A DNA stretch of 64,000 bases, from positions 1,550,001 through 1,614,000 of the forward strand of contig NZ_JAPEMV010000001.1 of the NCBI RefSeq assembly GCF_026342355.1, read 5' to 3'. Under the pieces are notes generated by a model. The model saw only the letters and a program-made list of their open reading frames with translations, was not told where the DNA came from and searched no databases. A program made the position numbers and the translations under genes. This document shows positions 44,401 to 51,992 of this stretch, piece after piece (position 1 is the stretch's first letter; every line of letters begins with the position of its first letter). Source of the DNA: Streptomyces sp. NBC_00249 (lineage in GTDB: Bacteria > Actinomycetota > Actinomycetes > Streptomycetales > Streptomycetaceae).

Positions 44401-45175
44401 TCTTCGACTCGCCGACCCGCCCCTTGAGGTCGGGGTGTTCCAGGTCGGTGCCGGTGTCCAGGACGGCCACCTTGGCGCCCTTGCCGTCGTACCCGGCGGC
44501 CCAGGCGGCGGTGGCGTTCACCTGCTTCGTGGAACGCTCCAGGTTCGCCTGGACCTTGCCGTCCAGCCACAGCTTCTTCAGCCCGCCGGCGGCCCGCGAG
44601 CGGCTGCCCGCCGACACGTCGGCCCAGAAGTCGGCGGCGTGCTCCTTGTCGGCCGACAGGGCGACGGCCCCGATGGAGCCGAGCACCAGTGACCGGTCGG
44701 CGCCGCGCGGCACGGGCGGGGCGTTGCGCGCCACCGCCACCGAACCGTCGTAGACGGCGATCAGCGGGAGCTTCTTGCTGTGGGCGTCGTCGTAGCCCTG
44801 CCGGATCAGCCCGGTGACGTTGAAGAGCTCCGGGTCCACGGCGCCCGCGGCGAGCGCCTTGACGGCGCTCTCGGGATAGGCATAAAGGTCCTTGCCGCTC
44901 TGCCGGGTCTGGACGACGGGCTGCGCGCCGTTCTCGCGGGGCATCGCGGTGGCGGCGGTGCGGCCGGCGGCGTCGGTCGAGACCAGGACCCGGTCTCCGG
45001 TGACGAGGGTGACGGTGACGGGCGCGGCGGGCCGTTCCCCCGCCTCCCCGCTCCCGACGATCGGTCTCTTCCCCGGCCCCGTGTCGCTCGGCTGTGCCGC
45101 CGACGGGCCGACGGCGGTGACGGCGAGGGCGGCCGCTGTGGCCGCGCCGAGTGCCGTGCGCGATATCGGGCGCAT
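41414..45175 (-). CDS. Large secreted S8 (subtilisin-like) serine protease
   Basis: A 1253-aa secreted protease. The signal peptide (MRPISRTALGAATAAALAVT) is cut near PSAAQ, followed by a propeptide (VTVTLVTGDRVLVST). The peptidase domain, about residues 215-520, has the triad in VAVLDTGTDLEHPDL (Asp), RQGHGTHTISTV (His) and MSGTSMATPHVAGAAAVLK (Ser), and the oxyanion Asn in VVAAGNSGPG. After it come Ig-like/Fn3-like beta domains, a PA-like segment around residues 800-900 (APLVDAGTGTPEELAAAGAKGAIALVRTEDGA) and C-terminal beta domains. It should digest proteins outside the cell. The start ATG 45173-45175 has RBS GGGGAGAG. It is divergent from a LuxR regulator. Confidence 0.93.
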   Translation of the reverse strand: MRPISRTALGAATAAALAVTAVGPSAAQPSDTGPGKRPIVGSGEAGERPAAPVTVTLVTGDRVLVSTDAAGRTAATAMPRENGAQPVVQTRQSGKDLYAYPESAVKALAAGAVDPELFNVTGLIRQGYDDAHSKKLPLIAVYDGSVAVARNAPPVPRGADRSLVLGSIGAVALSADKEHAADFWADVSAGSRSRAAGGLKKLWLDGKVQANLERSTKQVNATAAWAAGYDGKGAKVAVLDTGTDLEHPDLKGRVGESKNFTDSDSDIDRQGHGTHTISTVGGSGAESGGAKKGVAPGAELISGKVLNDQGHGLDSWIIAGMEWAVASHADVVSMSLGDPSQTACDDPLAAAAEQLSRQGPLFVVAAGNSGPGNNTVSSPGCAASVLTVGAVDRDDSTAVFSSRGPAGLQHTLKPEIAAPGVGISAANMGGRGVYAYQSMSGTSMATPHVAGAAAVLKQRHPDWTGQQLKAALVGSADTAVPGDVRETGGGRLDVKAAVDATVLGAPAVQGGAYHWPQDRSDRTSVEVPYTNTGTEPVVLSLSVEKVTGNDGSAVRGQVARLDRRTVTVPAGATVKVPLALDPAAKLERSQYGDVTGRVVATAAGVRVSTPFSLYVEPETVTLRVKLLDRAGEPAAGPSSLDVIGTDDATGERRFNDGSVDQVYRVRPGAYFLSAFVGTHDAGEGATMTDSLTYLGRPQTEIRKDTTVVLDARKAGRLSVEADRPVEARSTTLAFARSWGGVWLHAGTAMGGRTVRGYYALVEGRAGDGEFEFGSYWRAGAPVLSELKASGGPVLHPLTASTGSDNLDGHGSAPLVDAGTGTPEELAAAGAKGAIALVRTEDGALHTVAEDAKKAGAVAVLGYREAPGRWVPSTGFAGGALPALAVEAAEGKALLAKLAAGKVTLEWKGTARSPYVYSLAFPETGPVGGGSHTYKVRDRDLGQVDSTYNSMGVAADFIDLAGAYRPIGTAVYFGSIETVAVPGRRAEFYTAGDTAWDQLLSSSFPWGEFMTGEQRTYTKGGRSTASWYDGVTGPVAPRERTGKEALAAERQGNLIGFAPAMWGDGSHFAQPGSFGDIGGLQLKRDGEVIGDSWYPFGVFEVPAEEGRYELTQSIEKIGPPTRTWQRSTSVTTSWGFTSKLDASAYSQGLPILFPRYAAPLDGMKTVPAADGQRIGLSVTGHAGYAPGALKSAKLSYSYDGEHWTEARTAEGGGRWTAVVDHAGASGKPVSLKVELTDANGATVTQTVARAYEVR

Positions 45176-45336
45176 CGCTCTCCCCAGGTGAATTCCGGCC
45201 AACTGCCGTAATGCACGGCAAAGCTGACGGATGTTGGTGCTGCGGTGGCGACACCTTGGCAGAGAGCAGGGGGGTGCGGTGATGATGTTCACGGCGGGTT
45301 TGCGCCGTGGCCGCTTCCCGCCAGGAACGGCACGAG

Positions 45337-46329
45337 ATGGGGGTGGACGGGTTGCTGGGTGCGATAGGCCTGGACGACGGGCAGGAGTCGGCGTACCGCG
45401 CGCTGGTGGCACTGGGGGCGGCAGAGGTACCCGACCTCGCGCACCGGCTGACGCTGCCGGTACCGCAGACCGAGCGGGCCCTGCGGCACCTGGAACGGCA
45501 CGGACTCGCCGCCCAGTCCTCGGCCCGCCCGGGCCGCTGGGTGGCCGCGCCGCCCGGCGTCGCCCTCGGGGCCCTGCTCACCCAGCAGCGGCACGAACTC
45601 GAGCAGGCCGAGCTGGCCGCCGTGCTGCTGGCGGAGGAGTACCGGGCGGAGGCCGCCGAACCGGACGTCCACGACCTCGTGGAAGTGGTCACCGGGGCGA
45701 GCGCCGTGGCGCACCGCTTCCACCAGCTCCAGCTCGGCGCCACCGAGGAGGTCTGCGCACTGGTCACCGGCCGGCCCCAGGTGGTCACCGGCACCGACAA
45801 CGAGGCCGAGGAACGGGCCTCCGTCCGGGGAGTCGAGTACCGCGTGGTCATCGAACGGGAGGTGCTCACCCTGCCCAGCGGCATCCGCGAGGCCTCGACG
45901 GCCCTGGCGCGCGGGGAGCGGATCCGGGTCACGGCCGCCGTCCCGACGAAACTGGTCATCGCCGACCGGACCCTCGCCATGGTCCCCCTCACCGCGCGCG
46001 GGGCCGAACCGGCGGCCCTGGTCGTGCACGCCTCGGGCCTGCTGGAGTCCCTGCGCGGCCTGTTCGAGGCGGTGTGGCGGGAGTCCCTGCCGCTACGGCT
46101 CGGCACGACGGGCCACGTGGAAGAAGGGGACGGCGGCCCCGACACCGTCGACCTGGAGATCCTCTCCCTGCTCCTCGCGGGCATGACCGACGCCAGCGTC
46201 GCCAAGCACCTGGAACTGGGCCTGCGGACGGTACAGCGGCGCGTCAAAGGCCTCATGGAACTGTCCGGAGTGACCACCCGGCTCCAGCTCGGCTGGCACG
46301 CCTACGAACGGGGCTGGGTGGCCCGATAG
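45337..46329 (+). CDS. LuxR-type regulator with TrmB-like N-terminus
   Basis: A 330-aa regulator. Residues 1-70 resemble a TrmB winged helix (LGAIGLDDGQESAYRALVALG, PDLAHRLTLPVPQTERALRHLERHGL). The C-terminal LuxR HTH (about 270-325) reads LLLAGMTDASVAKHLELGLRTVQRRVKGLMELSG. The middle is a sensor of unknown ligand. This two-ended type is common in Streptomyces and often controls secreted or metabolic genes. It is divergent from the large subtilase (161-bp gap), a plausible target. ATG 45337 is chosen for its AGGA RBS; GTG 45307 is in frame. Confidence 0.85.
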   Translation: MGVDGLLGAIGLDDGQESAYRALVALGAAEVPDLAHRLTLPVPQTERALRHLERHGLAAQSSARPGRWVAAPPGVALGALLTQQRHELEQAELAAVLLAEEYRAEAAEPDVHDLVEVVTGASAVAHRFHQLQLGATEEVCALVTGRPQVVTGTDNEAEERASVRGVEYRVVIEREVLTLPSGIREASTALARGERIRVTAAVPTKLVIADRTLAMVPLTARGAEPAALVVHASGLLESLRGLFEAVWRESLPLRLGTTGHVEEGDGGPDTVDLEILSLLLAGMTDASVAKHLELGLRTVQRRVKGLMELSGVTTRLQLGWHAYERGWVAR

Positions 46330-46353
46330 CCACCGGTCGGTCACGCTGGGCAG

Positions 46354-46839
46354 ATGGATCTGCCTCAGCTGCTCCTGGTGGGGCTGGTGCTCCTGCTCGG
46401 GCTGCTCGGGGTGATGGTCCCCGGCGTGCCGGGGACCTGGCTCGTCTGGGCGGGAGTCCTGTGGTGGGCCCTGCACGAACGCTCCGGCCGCGCGTGGACC
46501 CTGCTGGTCGCGGCGACGGCCCTGCTGCTGGTGGTCCAGGTCGTGAAATGGCTGCTCCCGCCGAGGCGGCTGCGGGGCGTGGGCGTCACCCGCCGGATGG
46601 CGGTGTACGCCGGCACGGGCGCGGTGCTCGGCTTCGTGCTGCTGCCGGTGGTGGGGGCGGTGCCGGGGTTCGTGGGCGGGATCTACCTGTGCGAGCGGCT
46701 GCGGCTCGGGGCGCGGGGGGAGGCGTGGGCGTCGGTCCGGGCCGTGATGCGGGCCGTCGGGACGAGTGTCCTGGTGGAACTCCTGGCCTGCCTGATGGTG
46801 GCCGGGGCCTGGCTGGGGGCCGTCCTCACACCCCGCTGA
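46354..46839 (+). CDS. DUF456 membrane protein
   Basis: A 161-aa protein with four to five hydrophobic segments; DUF456 features are the glycine-rich LGVMVPGVPGTWLVWAGVLWW near residue 25, and GAVLGFVLLPVVGAVPGFVGGIYLCERLR near 90-115. Function in this family is unknown; a small-molecule channel role has been guessed from the Gly-rich helices. It lies 24 bp after the LuxR-type gene and is probably co-transcribed with it. A repeat-rich region follows. Confidence 0.85.
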   Translation: MDLPQLLLVGLVLLLGLLGVMVPGVPGTWLVWAGVLWWALHERSGRAWTLLVAATALLLVVQVVKWLLPPRRLRGVGVTRRMAVYAGTGAVLGFVLLPVVGAVPGFVGGIYLCERLRLGARGEAWASVRAVMRAVGTSVLVELLACLMVAGAWLGAVLTPR

Positions 46840-46877
46840 CCCTGCCCCTGCCCTGGCCGGGCGGTACCGGATGTCCC

Positions 46878-46967
46878 GCTGCGCGGAGCTGTCCCCTACC
46901 CGCCCTTCCACCGTTCCCTGGGGCTCCGCCCCAGACCCCGCGCCTCAAACGCCGGCGAGGCTGAATT
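46878..46967 (+). repeat. Dispersed intergenic repeat (long form)
   Basis: It begins GCTGCGCGG and ends with the core CCTCAAACGCCGGCGAGG at 46943-46960. The whole stretch is similar to 63763-63899, and the core to the inverted pair at 10262-10352. It lies between convergent genes. Confidence 0.7.
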
Positions 46968-46975
46968 CGACCCGA

Positions 46976-47118
46976 GGGGTCGGGGACGGGGTGGGGTGTC
47001 GTCCGGGATGTAAAACGTGATGTGTTGGCGCGCGGTGCCGCCCCACCTGACGAAGCTGCGGAGGGGGCGCCATAAATCATGCCCATCCCGGACGGCACCC
47101 CACCCCGTCCCCGACCCC
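46976..47118. repeat. 143-bp MITE-like palindromic element
   Basis: Two 35-bp arms (46976-47010 and 47084-47118) are inverted copies with a single mismatch and flank 73 bp, including CATAAATCATGCC near the right arm. It has no coding capacity. The arms are far longer than those of a usual terminator. It lies between convergent DUF456 and rsgA. Confidence 0.8.
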
Positions 47119-47131
47119 GGCCCGGCCAGGG

Positions 47132-48223
47132 CTACGGGCGGCCGCCCCGCTTCGCGGCGTAGTTCGCTCGGCCCACCGCCGACTTCATGCGCCAGTCGCG
47201 GCGGATCTCCGACCGCAGCCGGGCGTCCGTCTTCGCGACGATCCGCTGGTTCTCGCGGAGCAGCTTGCGGTAGCTGTCCAGGCGGCGTTCCGCCAGCGCC
47301 CCCGACTCCACCGCGGCCCGCACCGCGCACCCCGGCTCCGCCTCGTGCGCGCAGTCGTGGAAGCGGCAGTCGGCGGCGTACTCCTCGATCTCCGAGAACG
47401 CCTGCCCGACGCCCGCCTGCGCGTCGTACAGGCCGACGCCCCGCAGCCCCGGGGTGTCGATGAGGACTCCCCCGCCCGGCAGGGCGAGGAGGTTGCGGGT
47501 GGTCGTGGTGTGGCGGCCCTTGCCGTCGACCTCTCGGATCTCCTGGACCTCCATGACGTCCGCGCCGAGCAGCGCGTTCGCCAGCGTGGACTTGCCGGCG
47601 CCGGAGATCCCGAGCAGCACGCTCGTCCCGTCGGCGACGACCGCCGCGAGCACGTCCGTACCCTCTCCCGTGTGGGAGGAGACGGTGAGCACCTGGACCC
47701 CCGGGGCCGCGTTCTCGACGTCCTCCACGAGGTACGAGAGCGCGGTCGGGTCCGGGACCAGGTCCGCCTTGGTGAGGACGACGAGCGGCTGCGCTCCCGA
47801 CTCCCACGCGAGCGCGAGGAACCGTTCGATGCGGCCGAGGTCGAGCTCGACGGCCAGCGACACCGCGATGATCGCGTGGTCGACGTTCGCGGCGAGGATC
47901 TGCCCCTCGGAGCGCTGCGAGGAGGTGGACCGTACGAAGGCGGTCCGGCGCGGCAGGTACGCCTTGACGTAGCGCGGGTTGCCGGCGGGATCGACGGCGG
48001 CCCAGTCGCCCGTGCAGATGACCCGGAGCGGGTCGTGCGGGGTGACGAAGGCGGTGTCGGCGCGGACGGTCCCGTCCGCGGTGATGACGTCGCACTGGCC
48101 GCGGTCCACGCGGACGACGCGTCCGGGGAGGAGTCCCTGCGCGGCGTACGGGGCGAACTCGGCGGCCCAGGTCTCGTCCCAGCCGAGCGCGGTGAGGGAA
48201 GAGGAGGAAAGCGAGGAAGTCAA
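47132..48223 (-). CDS. rsgA: Ribosome small subunit biogenesis GTPase RsgA
   Basis: A 363-aa circularly permuted GTPase that checks maturation of the 30S subunit. An N-terminal OB-fold (DGTVRADTAFVTPHDPL, VICTGDWAAVDPAG) precedes the GTPase, in which G4 (LTKADLVPDP) comes before G1 (LGISGAGKSTLANAL) and G3 (LIDTPGLRGVGL). A zinc-binding tail follows (ADCRFHDCAHEAEPGCAV). The start is TTG 48221-48223 with a weak AAGGG RBS; no nearby ATG fits better. A small ORF and a hairpin lie in its 5' region, so control in cis is possible. Confidence 0.92.
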   Translation of the reverse strand: MTSSLSSSSLTALGWDETWAAEFAPYAAQGLLPGRVVRVDRGQCDVITADGTVRADTAFVTPHDPLRVICTGDWAAVDPAGNPRYVKAYLPRRTAFVRSTSSQRSEGQILAANVDHAIIAVSLAVELDLGRIERFLALAWESGAQPLVVLTKADLVPDPTALSYLVEDVENAAPGVQVLTVSSHTGEGTDVLAAVVADGTSVLLGISGAGKSTLANALLGADVMEVQEIREVDGKGRHTTTTRNLLALPGGGVLIDTPGLRGVGLYDAQAGVGQAFSEIEEYAADCRFHDCAHEAEPGCAVRAAVESGALAERRLDSYRKLLRENQRIVAKTDARLRSEIRRDWRMKSAVGRANYAAKRGGRP

Positions 48224-48253
48224 GGGGAACCCTTCACAGGGTGGCCCCGGCAG

Positions 48254-48273
48254 CGCGCGCTCACGGGCGCGCG
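48254..48273 (-). promoter_or_regulatory. Hairpin in the rsgA 5' region
   Basis: A perfect 7-bp GC stem (CGCGCGC 48254-48260 with GCGCGCG 48267-48273) and a 6-nt loop sit between the small upstream ORF and the rsgA start. The layout resembles an attenuator or an RBS-sequestering structure. Confidence 0.4.
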
Positions 48274-48286
48274 GAGAACGATGAGG

Positions 48287-48358
48287 TCAGCCGGAGACCA
48301 CGGGGGTGAGATTGATGGTCTTCTGAGTGCGGGCAGCGCCCTGCGCGACGACAGTCAT
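48287..48358 (-). CDS. Candidate 23-aa small ORF upstream of rsgA
   Basis: An ATG at 48356-48358 follows a GGAGG (48370-48374) by 11 bp and opens a 23-codon ORF reading MTVVAQGAARTQKTINLTPV and three more residues. It is in the same direction as rsgA, which starts 64 bp beyond its stop; a GC hairpin lies between them. It could be a leader peptide controlling rsgA or an independent small protein. It has no signal peptide or cysteine. It may also be a chance ORF. Confidence 0.4.
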   Translation of the reverse strand: MTVVAQGAARTQKTINLTPVVSG

Positions 48359-48498
48359 CAACGAACTCACCTCCGGATCATGCACAAACCGACGGTTCCG
48401 CACCGTCCGGCGGGAACGGCTTCACCGTAACAAGCCCCTTCCCCGGGGCGCCAATTCTTTTTCCTGTCCGTGTCCTTCAAGACCCCCGCCCCCACCCC

Positions 48499-48672
48499 GT
48501 GATCGGCCTGGTCGTCTCCGACATGGCCGCCTCGCTCGCCTTCTACCGCCGCCTGGGGCTGGACGTGCCGCCCGGCGCCGAGGACCAGCCGCACGTGGAG
48601 GCCGCCCTGCCCGGAGGCCTGCGCATCGGCTGGGACACGGAGGACACCGTGCGCTCCTTCGACCCCGCCTGA
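48499..48672 (+). pseudogene. Truncated VOC (glyoxalase-like) gene
   Basis: From GTG 48499 the frame reads VIGLVVSDMAASLAFYRRLG and later ALPGGLRIGWDTEDTVRSFD, the N-terminal half of a vicinal-oxygen-chelate protein of the glyoxalase/bleomycin-resistance type. It ends at a TGA after 57 codons, where full-length homologues continue for about 70 more residues. No clear continuation is found in any frame before the BrkB-like gene. It is a decayed fragment. Confidence 0.65.
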
Positions 48673-48736
48673 CTGGTCGGCGTACCCGGCGGCGAGGGCG
48701 ACCTCGGCCCGCGGAAGTCCAGGTCCGGCTCGCCGC

Positions 48737-49852
48737 TCAGTGCTTGCGGAGCCGGGACGTGTAGTCGTCGGGCGGCAGGAAGTTCGACCAGCGCTCGGGG
48801 AACTCCGAGGGCATCCCGGCGTCCTCGTCGTCCTCGGACTCCCCCTCGGCCAGGGCCCGCCAGGCGGCGGCGCGGGCGACGAGCTGGGCGGCCTCCGCCT
48901 CCCGGACCCGTTCGTTGGCCTCGCGGGCGGCGGCCGTGGCCACGGACGGCCAGACCCGGTCGATGGCGGCGTTGACGGCGGCGCCGACGAGGACGGCGAA
49001 GGCCGAGATGCCGATCCACAGCAGGATCGCCACCGGCGCGGCCAGCGAGCCGTAGATGGTGGGGCCCTCGACGGTGTTCGTGAGGTAGATCCGCAGCAGG
49101 AACGAGCCGAGGACCCACATGGCGAGCGCGACGAGCGCACCGGGCACGTCCTCGATCCACGGCGACCGCACGGGCACGGAGACGTGGTAGAGGGTGGTCA
49201 GGAAGGCGATGGAGAGCAGGGTGACCGTGGGCCAGTACAGGACGGCAATCACCTCGGTGCTCCAGGGCACGAGGCGGACGACGGCGTCGGGTCCGGCCAC
49301 CATCAGCGGCAGTACGACCGCGCCGATGAGCAGGGCGATCACGTAGAGCAGGAAGGCGAGGAGCCGGGTCTTGACGATGCCGCGCTGCCCGTCGAGGCCG
49401 TACATGACGGTGATGGTGTCGATGAAGACGTTGACGGCGCGGGAGCCCGACCACAGCGCGAAGGCGAAGCCGAGCGAGATCAGGTCGGGGCGGCCCCGGC
49501 TGGTGACGTCGTCGAGCATGGGTTTCGCGATGTCGTTGACGCCCCGGTCGGACAGGACGGTGCCGACCGCGCTCAGGATGTTCTCCTCGATGCTGGCCAC
49601 GAAGGTGCCGCCCGTCCAGCCGTCCACGTAGCCGAGCAGGCCGAGGAGGCCGAGGAAGAGCGGGGGCAGCGACAGCAGCGTGAAGAAGGCCGCCTCGGCC
49701 GCGAGTCCGAGGATCCGGTACTCGATGCAGGAGTTGACGGTGTCTTTGAGCAGCAGCCAGGCCATCTTGCGCTTCGACACGTTGCGGTAGAGGGCGCGGG
49801 CCCGGTGGAGCCGTCCTGGGATCCGCTCGGGTGTTTCTTTTGCTGGCTGCAC
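48737..49852 (-). CDS. YihY/BrkB family membrane protein
   Basis: A 371-aa protein starting at GTG 49850-49852. It has six to seven hydrophobic segments with the family text RILGLAAEAAFFTLLSLPPLFLGLLGLLGYV, IDTITVMYGLDGQRGIVKTRLLAF, WIEDVPGALVALAMWVLGSFLLRIYL and YGSLAAPVAILLWIGISAFAVLVGAAVNAAID. The function of YihY proteins is not settled; older claims of an RNase role were wrong. The C-terminal 70 residues are charged and cytoplasmic. It is divergent from the acyl-CoA dehydrogenase gene with an 18-bp gap, so their promoters overlap. Confidence 0.9.
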   Translation of the reverse strand: MQPAKETPERIPGRLHRARALYRNVSKRKMAWLLLKDTVNSCIEYRILGLAAEAAFFTLLSLPPLFLGLLGLLGYVDGWTGGTFVASIEENILSAVGTVLSDRGVNDIAKPMLDDVTSRGRPDLISLGFAFALWSGSRAVNVFIDTITVMYGLDGQRGIVKTRLLAFLLYVIALLIGAVVLPLMVAGPDAVVRLVPWSTEVIAVLYWPTVTLLSIAFLTTLYHVSVPVRSPWIEDVPGALVALAMWVLGSFLLRIYLTNTVEGPTIYGSLAAPVAILLWIGISAFAVLVGAAVNAAIDRVWPSVATAAAREANERVREAEAAQLVARAAAWRALAEGESEDDEDAGMPSEFPERWSNFLPPDDYTSRLRKH

Positions 49853-49869
49853 GTCCTTACGGTATCGGC

Positions 49870-51513
49870 ATGGCAGCCACCACCCACACAGTCAGCAACC
49901 AGGCCCCGCCCCTGGTGGGCTACGAGGTCTATCTCGGCGACCGGGCCCTCAGCGAGGGCGTGGAGCGTCACCTCGCCGACGCCGGGCCCGAACTCCGCGA
50001 CGAGGTACGGGCGGAGCTCACCTCGCTCGGCCGCGCGGCCGGTTCGGCGCAGGCCCAGGAATGGGGCCGGCAGGCGAACGAGAATCCGCCGGTGCTCCGG
50101 ACGCACGACCGCTACGGGAACCGGATCGACGAGGTGGAGTTCCACCCGGCGTGGCACCGGCTGCTCGGGCACGCGGTGACGGCGGGGCTCACCGACGCCT
50201 GGGGGCGCCCGGCCGGGCACCTGCGGCGGGCGGCGGGCTTCTTCGTGTGGTCGCAGGCGGAGGCGGGGCACGGCTGCCCCGTCTCGATGACGCACGCGGC
50301 CGTCCCGGCGCTGCGGACGGATCCGGAGCTGGCGGCGGAGTGGGAGCCGCGGCTGACCTCGCACGTCTACGAGGAGGGCCTGCGGCCGGCCGGGCAGAAG
50401 GCCGGGGTGCTGTTCGGGATGGGGATGACGGAGAAGCAGGGGGGCAGCGACGTACGGGCGAACACGACGTCGGCGGCGCCGCTGGACGCCTCCGGGGAGT
50501 ACGTGCTGACCGGGCACAAGTGGTTCTGCTCGGCGCCGATGTCGGACGGGTTCCTGGTGCTGGCGCAGGCTCCGGGAGGGCTGACCTGCTTCCTGGTGCC
50601 GCGGGTGCTGCCGGACGGGACGCGCAACGTCTTCGCGGTGCAGCGGCTGAAGGACAAGCTGGGCAACAAGTCGAACGCGTCGAGCGAGGTCGAGTTCGAC
50701 GGGACGTGGGCGCGGCGGGTGGGCGAGGAGGGCCGGGGGGTGCGGACCATCATCGAGATGGTCGCGGCGACCCGGCTGGACTGTGTGATCGGCTCGGCGT
50801 CGCTGATGCGGCAGGCCCTGACGCAGGCCGTCCACCACGCAGAGCACCGCTCTGCTTTCGGAGCACCGCTCATCCGGCAGCCGCTGATGCGCAACGTCCT
50901 CGCCGACCTCGCACTGGAGTCCGAGGCGGCGACCGTCCTCACCCTGCGGCTCGCGGCCGCCTACGACGCCGGTACGGAAACCGAGCGGGCCTTCCTGCGC
51001 CTCGCGGTGCCCGCCGCGAAGTACTGGGTGACCAAGCGGTGTACGCCGATGGTGGCGGAGGCGCTGGAGTGCCTGGGGGGCAACGGCTACGTCGAGGAGT
51101 CCGGGCTGCCCCGCCTGCTGCGCGAGTCCCCCCTCAACTCGATCTGGGAGGGCTCGGGCAACGTCCAGGCCCTGGACGTGCTGCGCGCCCTCCAGCGGGA
51201 GCCGCAGGCCCTGAACGCCTTCCTCCAAGAGGTCGGCCTGGCCCGGGGCGCCGACCACCGGCTGGACGCGGCCATCAAGAACCTGCTGACCGACCTGGCC
51301 GACCTGCACGGGATCGAGGCCCGGGCCCGCCGGGTCGTGGAGCGCATGGCCCTGGTGCTCCAGGGGTCGCTGCTGGTCAGGTGGGCCCCGCCGGAGGTGG
51401 CGGACGCGTTCTGCGCCTCGCGGCTCGGCGGGGACTGGGGCTCGGCCTTCGGCACTCTGCCGCACACCCTGGACCTGGGCGCGGTGGTGGAACGGGCCCG
51501 GATCGCGGTCTGA
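49870..51513 (+). CDS. AidB-like acyl-CoA dehydrogenase family protein
   Basis: A 547-aa flavoenzyme of the acyl-CoA dehydrogenase fold, long like E. coli AidB. Features: HPAWHRLLGHAV and the substrate-binding GMGMTEKQGGSDVRANTT near residues 182-200, YVLTGHKWFCSAPMSDGFLV, TRLDCVIGSASLMRQAL, HRSAFGAPLIRQPLMRNVLADL, and ECLGGNGYVEESGLPRLLRESPLNSIWEGSGNV. AidB binds DNA and protects against alkylation; a true acyl-CoA substrate is uncertain in this branch. The promoter must lie inside or next to the BrkB-like gene. Start ATG 49870. Confidence 0.87.
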   Translation: MAATTHTVSNQAPPLVGYEVYLGDRALSEGVERHLADAGPELRDEVRAELTSLGRAAGSAQAQEWGRQANENPPVLRTHDRYGNRIDEVEFHPAWHRLLGHAVTAGLTDAWGRPAGHLRRAAGFFVWSQAEAGHGCPVSMTHAAVPALRTDPELAAEWEPRLTSHVYEEGLRPAGQKAGVLFGMGMTEKQGGSDVRANTTSAAPLDASGEYVLTGHKWFCSAPMSDGFLVLAQAPGGLTCFLVPRVLPDGTRNVFAVQRLKDKLGNKSNASSEVEFDGTWARRVGEEGRGVRTIIEMVAATRLDCVIGSASLMRQALTQAVHHAEHRSAFGAPLIRQPLMRNVLADLALESEAATVLTLRLAAAYDAGTETERAFLRLAVPAAKYWVTKRCTPMVAEALECLGGNGYVEESGLPRLLRESPLNSIWEGSGNVQALDVLRALQREPQALNAFLQEVGLARGADHRLDAAIKNLLTDLADLHGIEARARRVVERMALVLQGSLLVRWAPPEVADAFCASRLGGDWGSAFGTLPHTLDLGAVVERARIAV

Positions 51514-51992
51514 CACCGGCGGCGAGGGGCCGGACCGGGGCGACAGGCGGACCGGATCGGCGTTCGGGCCGCCGGCGGCCGCGGGGCGGGCGGGCCCCGG
51601 CCGGTTCACGGACCACCGCGGTCCCCAAACCGCCGTGGTCCCCGAACCGCCGTGGCCGTGCGCCCGGACCGTCGTGATCCCCAAACCACCACGGCCGCGC
51701 ACCGCCCCGCGCCGGGTCTCGGCCCGGTGTGACGGGACCGGGGGTGGCGCCGCGCCGACTCGGCACCACCCCTGGTCCGAGAAGCCCCGAGGAGGAGCTG
51801 TCACGCCGCTCTGCGGCGTGCCGATAGTTTCGGTCGGGTGACCGGGGGTTGGCGAGAGTTGCATACGGTTGCAACCCTTCAAGCCTTCGGTCCGGTTCGG
51901 AAATCGCCCGCCGCACGTGCCCGGGGAAAGGGCGCGTACGGGAACCGCGGGCGGCTTCCGCAGTACGTCCTGTTCAGCACGGGGAGGTTCCG
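51514..51992. other. Intergenic region with a tandem repeat, upstream of the GAF regulator
   Basis: No gene is supported here. The middle holds the 17-bp tandem repeat at 51612-51694. The right end has an AT-richer stretch (GAGTTGCATACGGTTGCAACC, 51853-51873 region) with the dyad GGTTGC/GCAACC-like symmetry that may belong to the regulator's promoter. Confidence 0.45.
51612..51694 (+). repeat. 17-bp imperfect tandem repeat
   Basis: Units ACCACCGCGGTCCCCAA (51612), ACCGCCGTGGTCCCCGA (51629), a 22-bp variant (51646), ACCGTCGTGATCCCCAA (51668) and a half unit ACCACCACGG (51685) follow each other. They are in a non-coding region. Confidence 0.75.

Noticed and set aside
40880..44692. A 1270-aa plus-strand open frame over the PP2C-like and subtilase genes
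   Set aside because: It mirrors the minus-strand subtilase, which has a signal peptide, catalytic triad and terminator.
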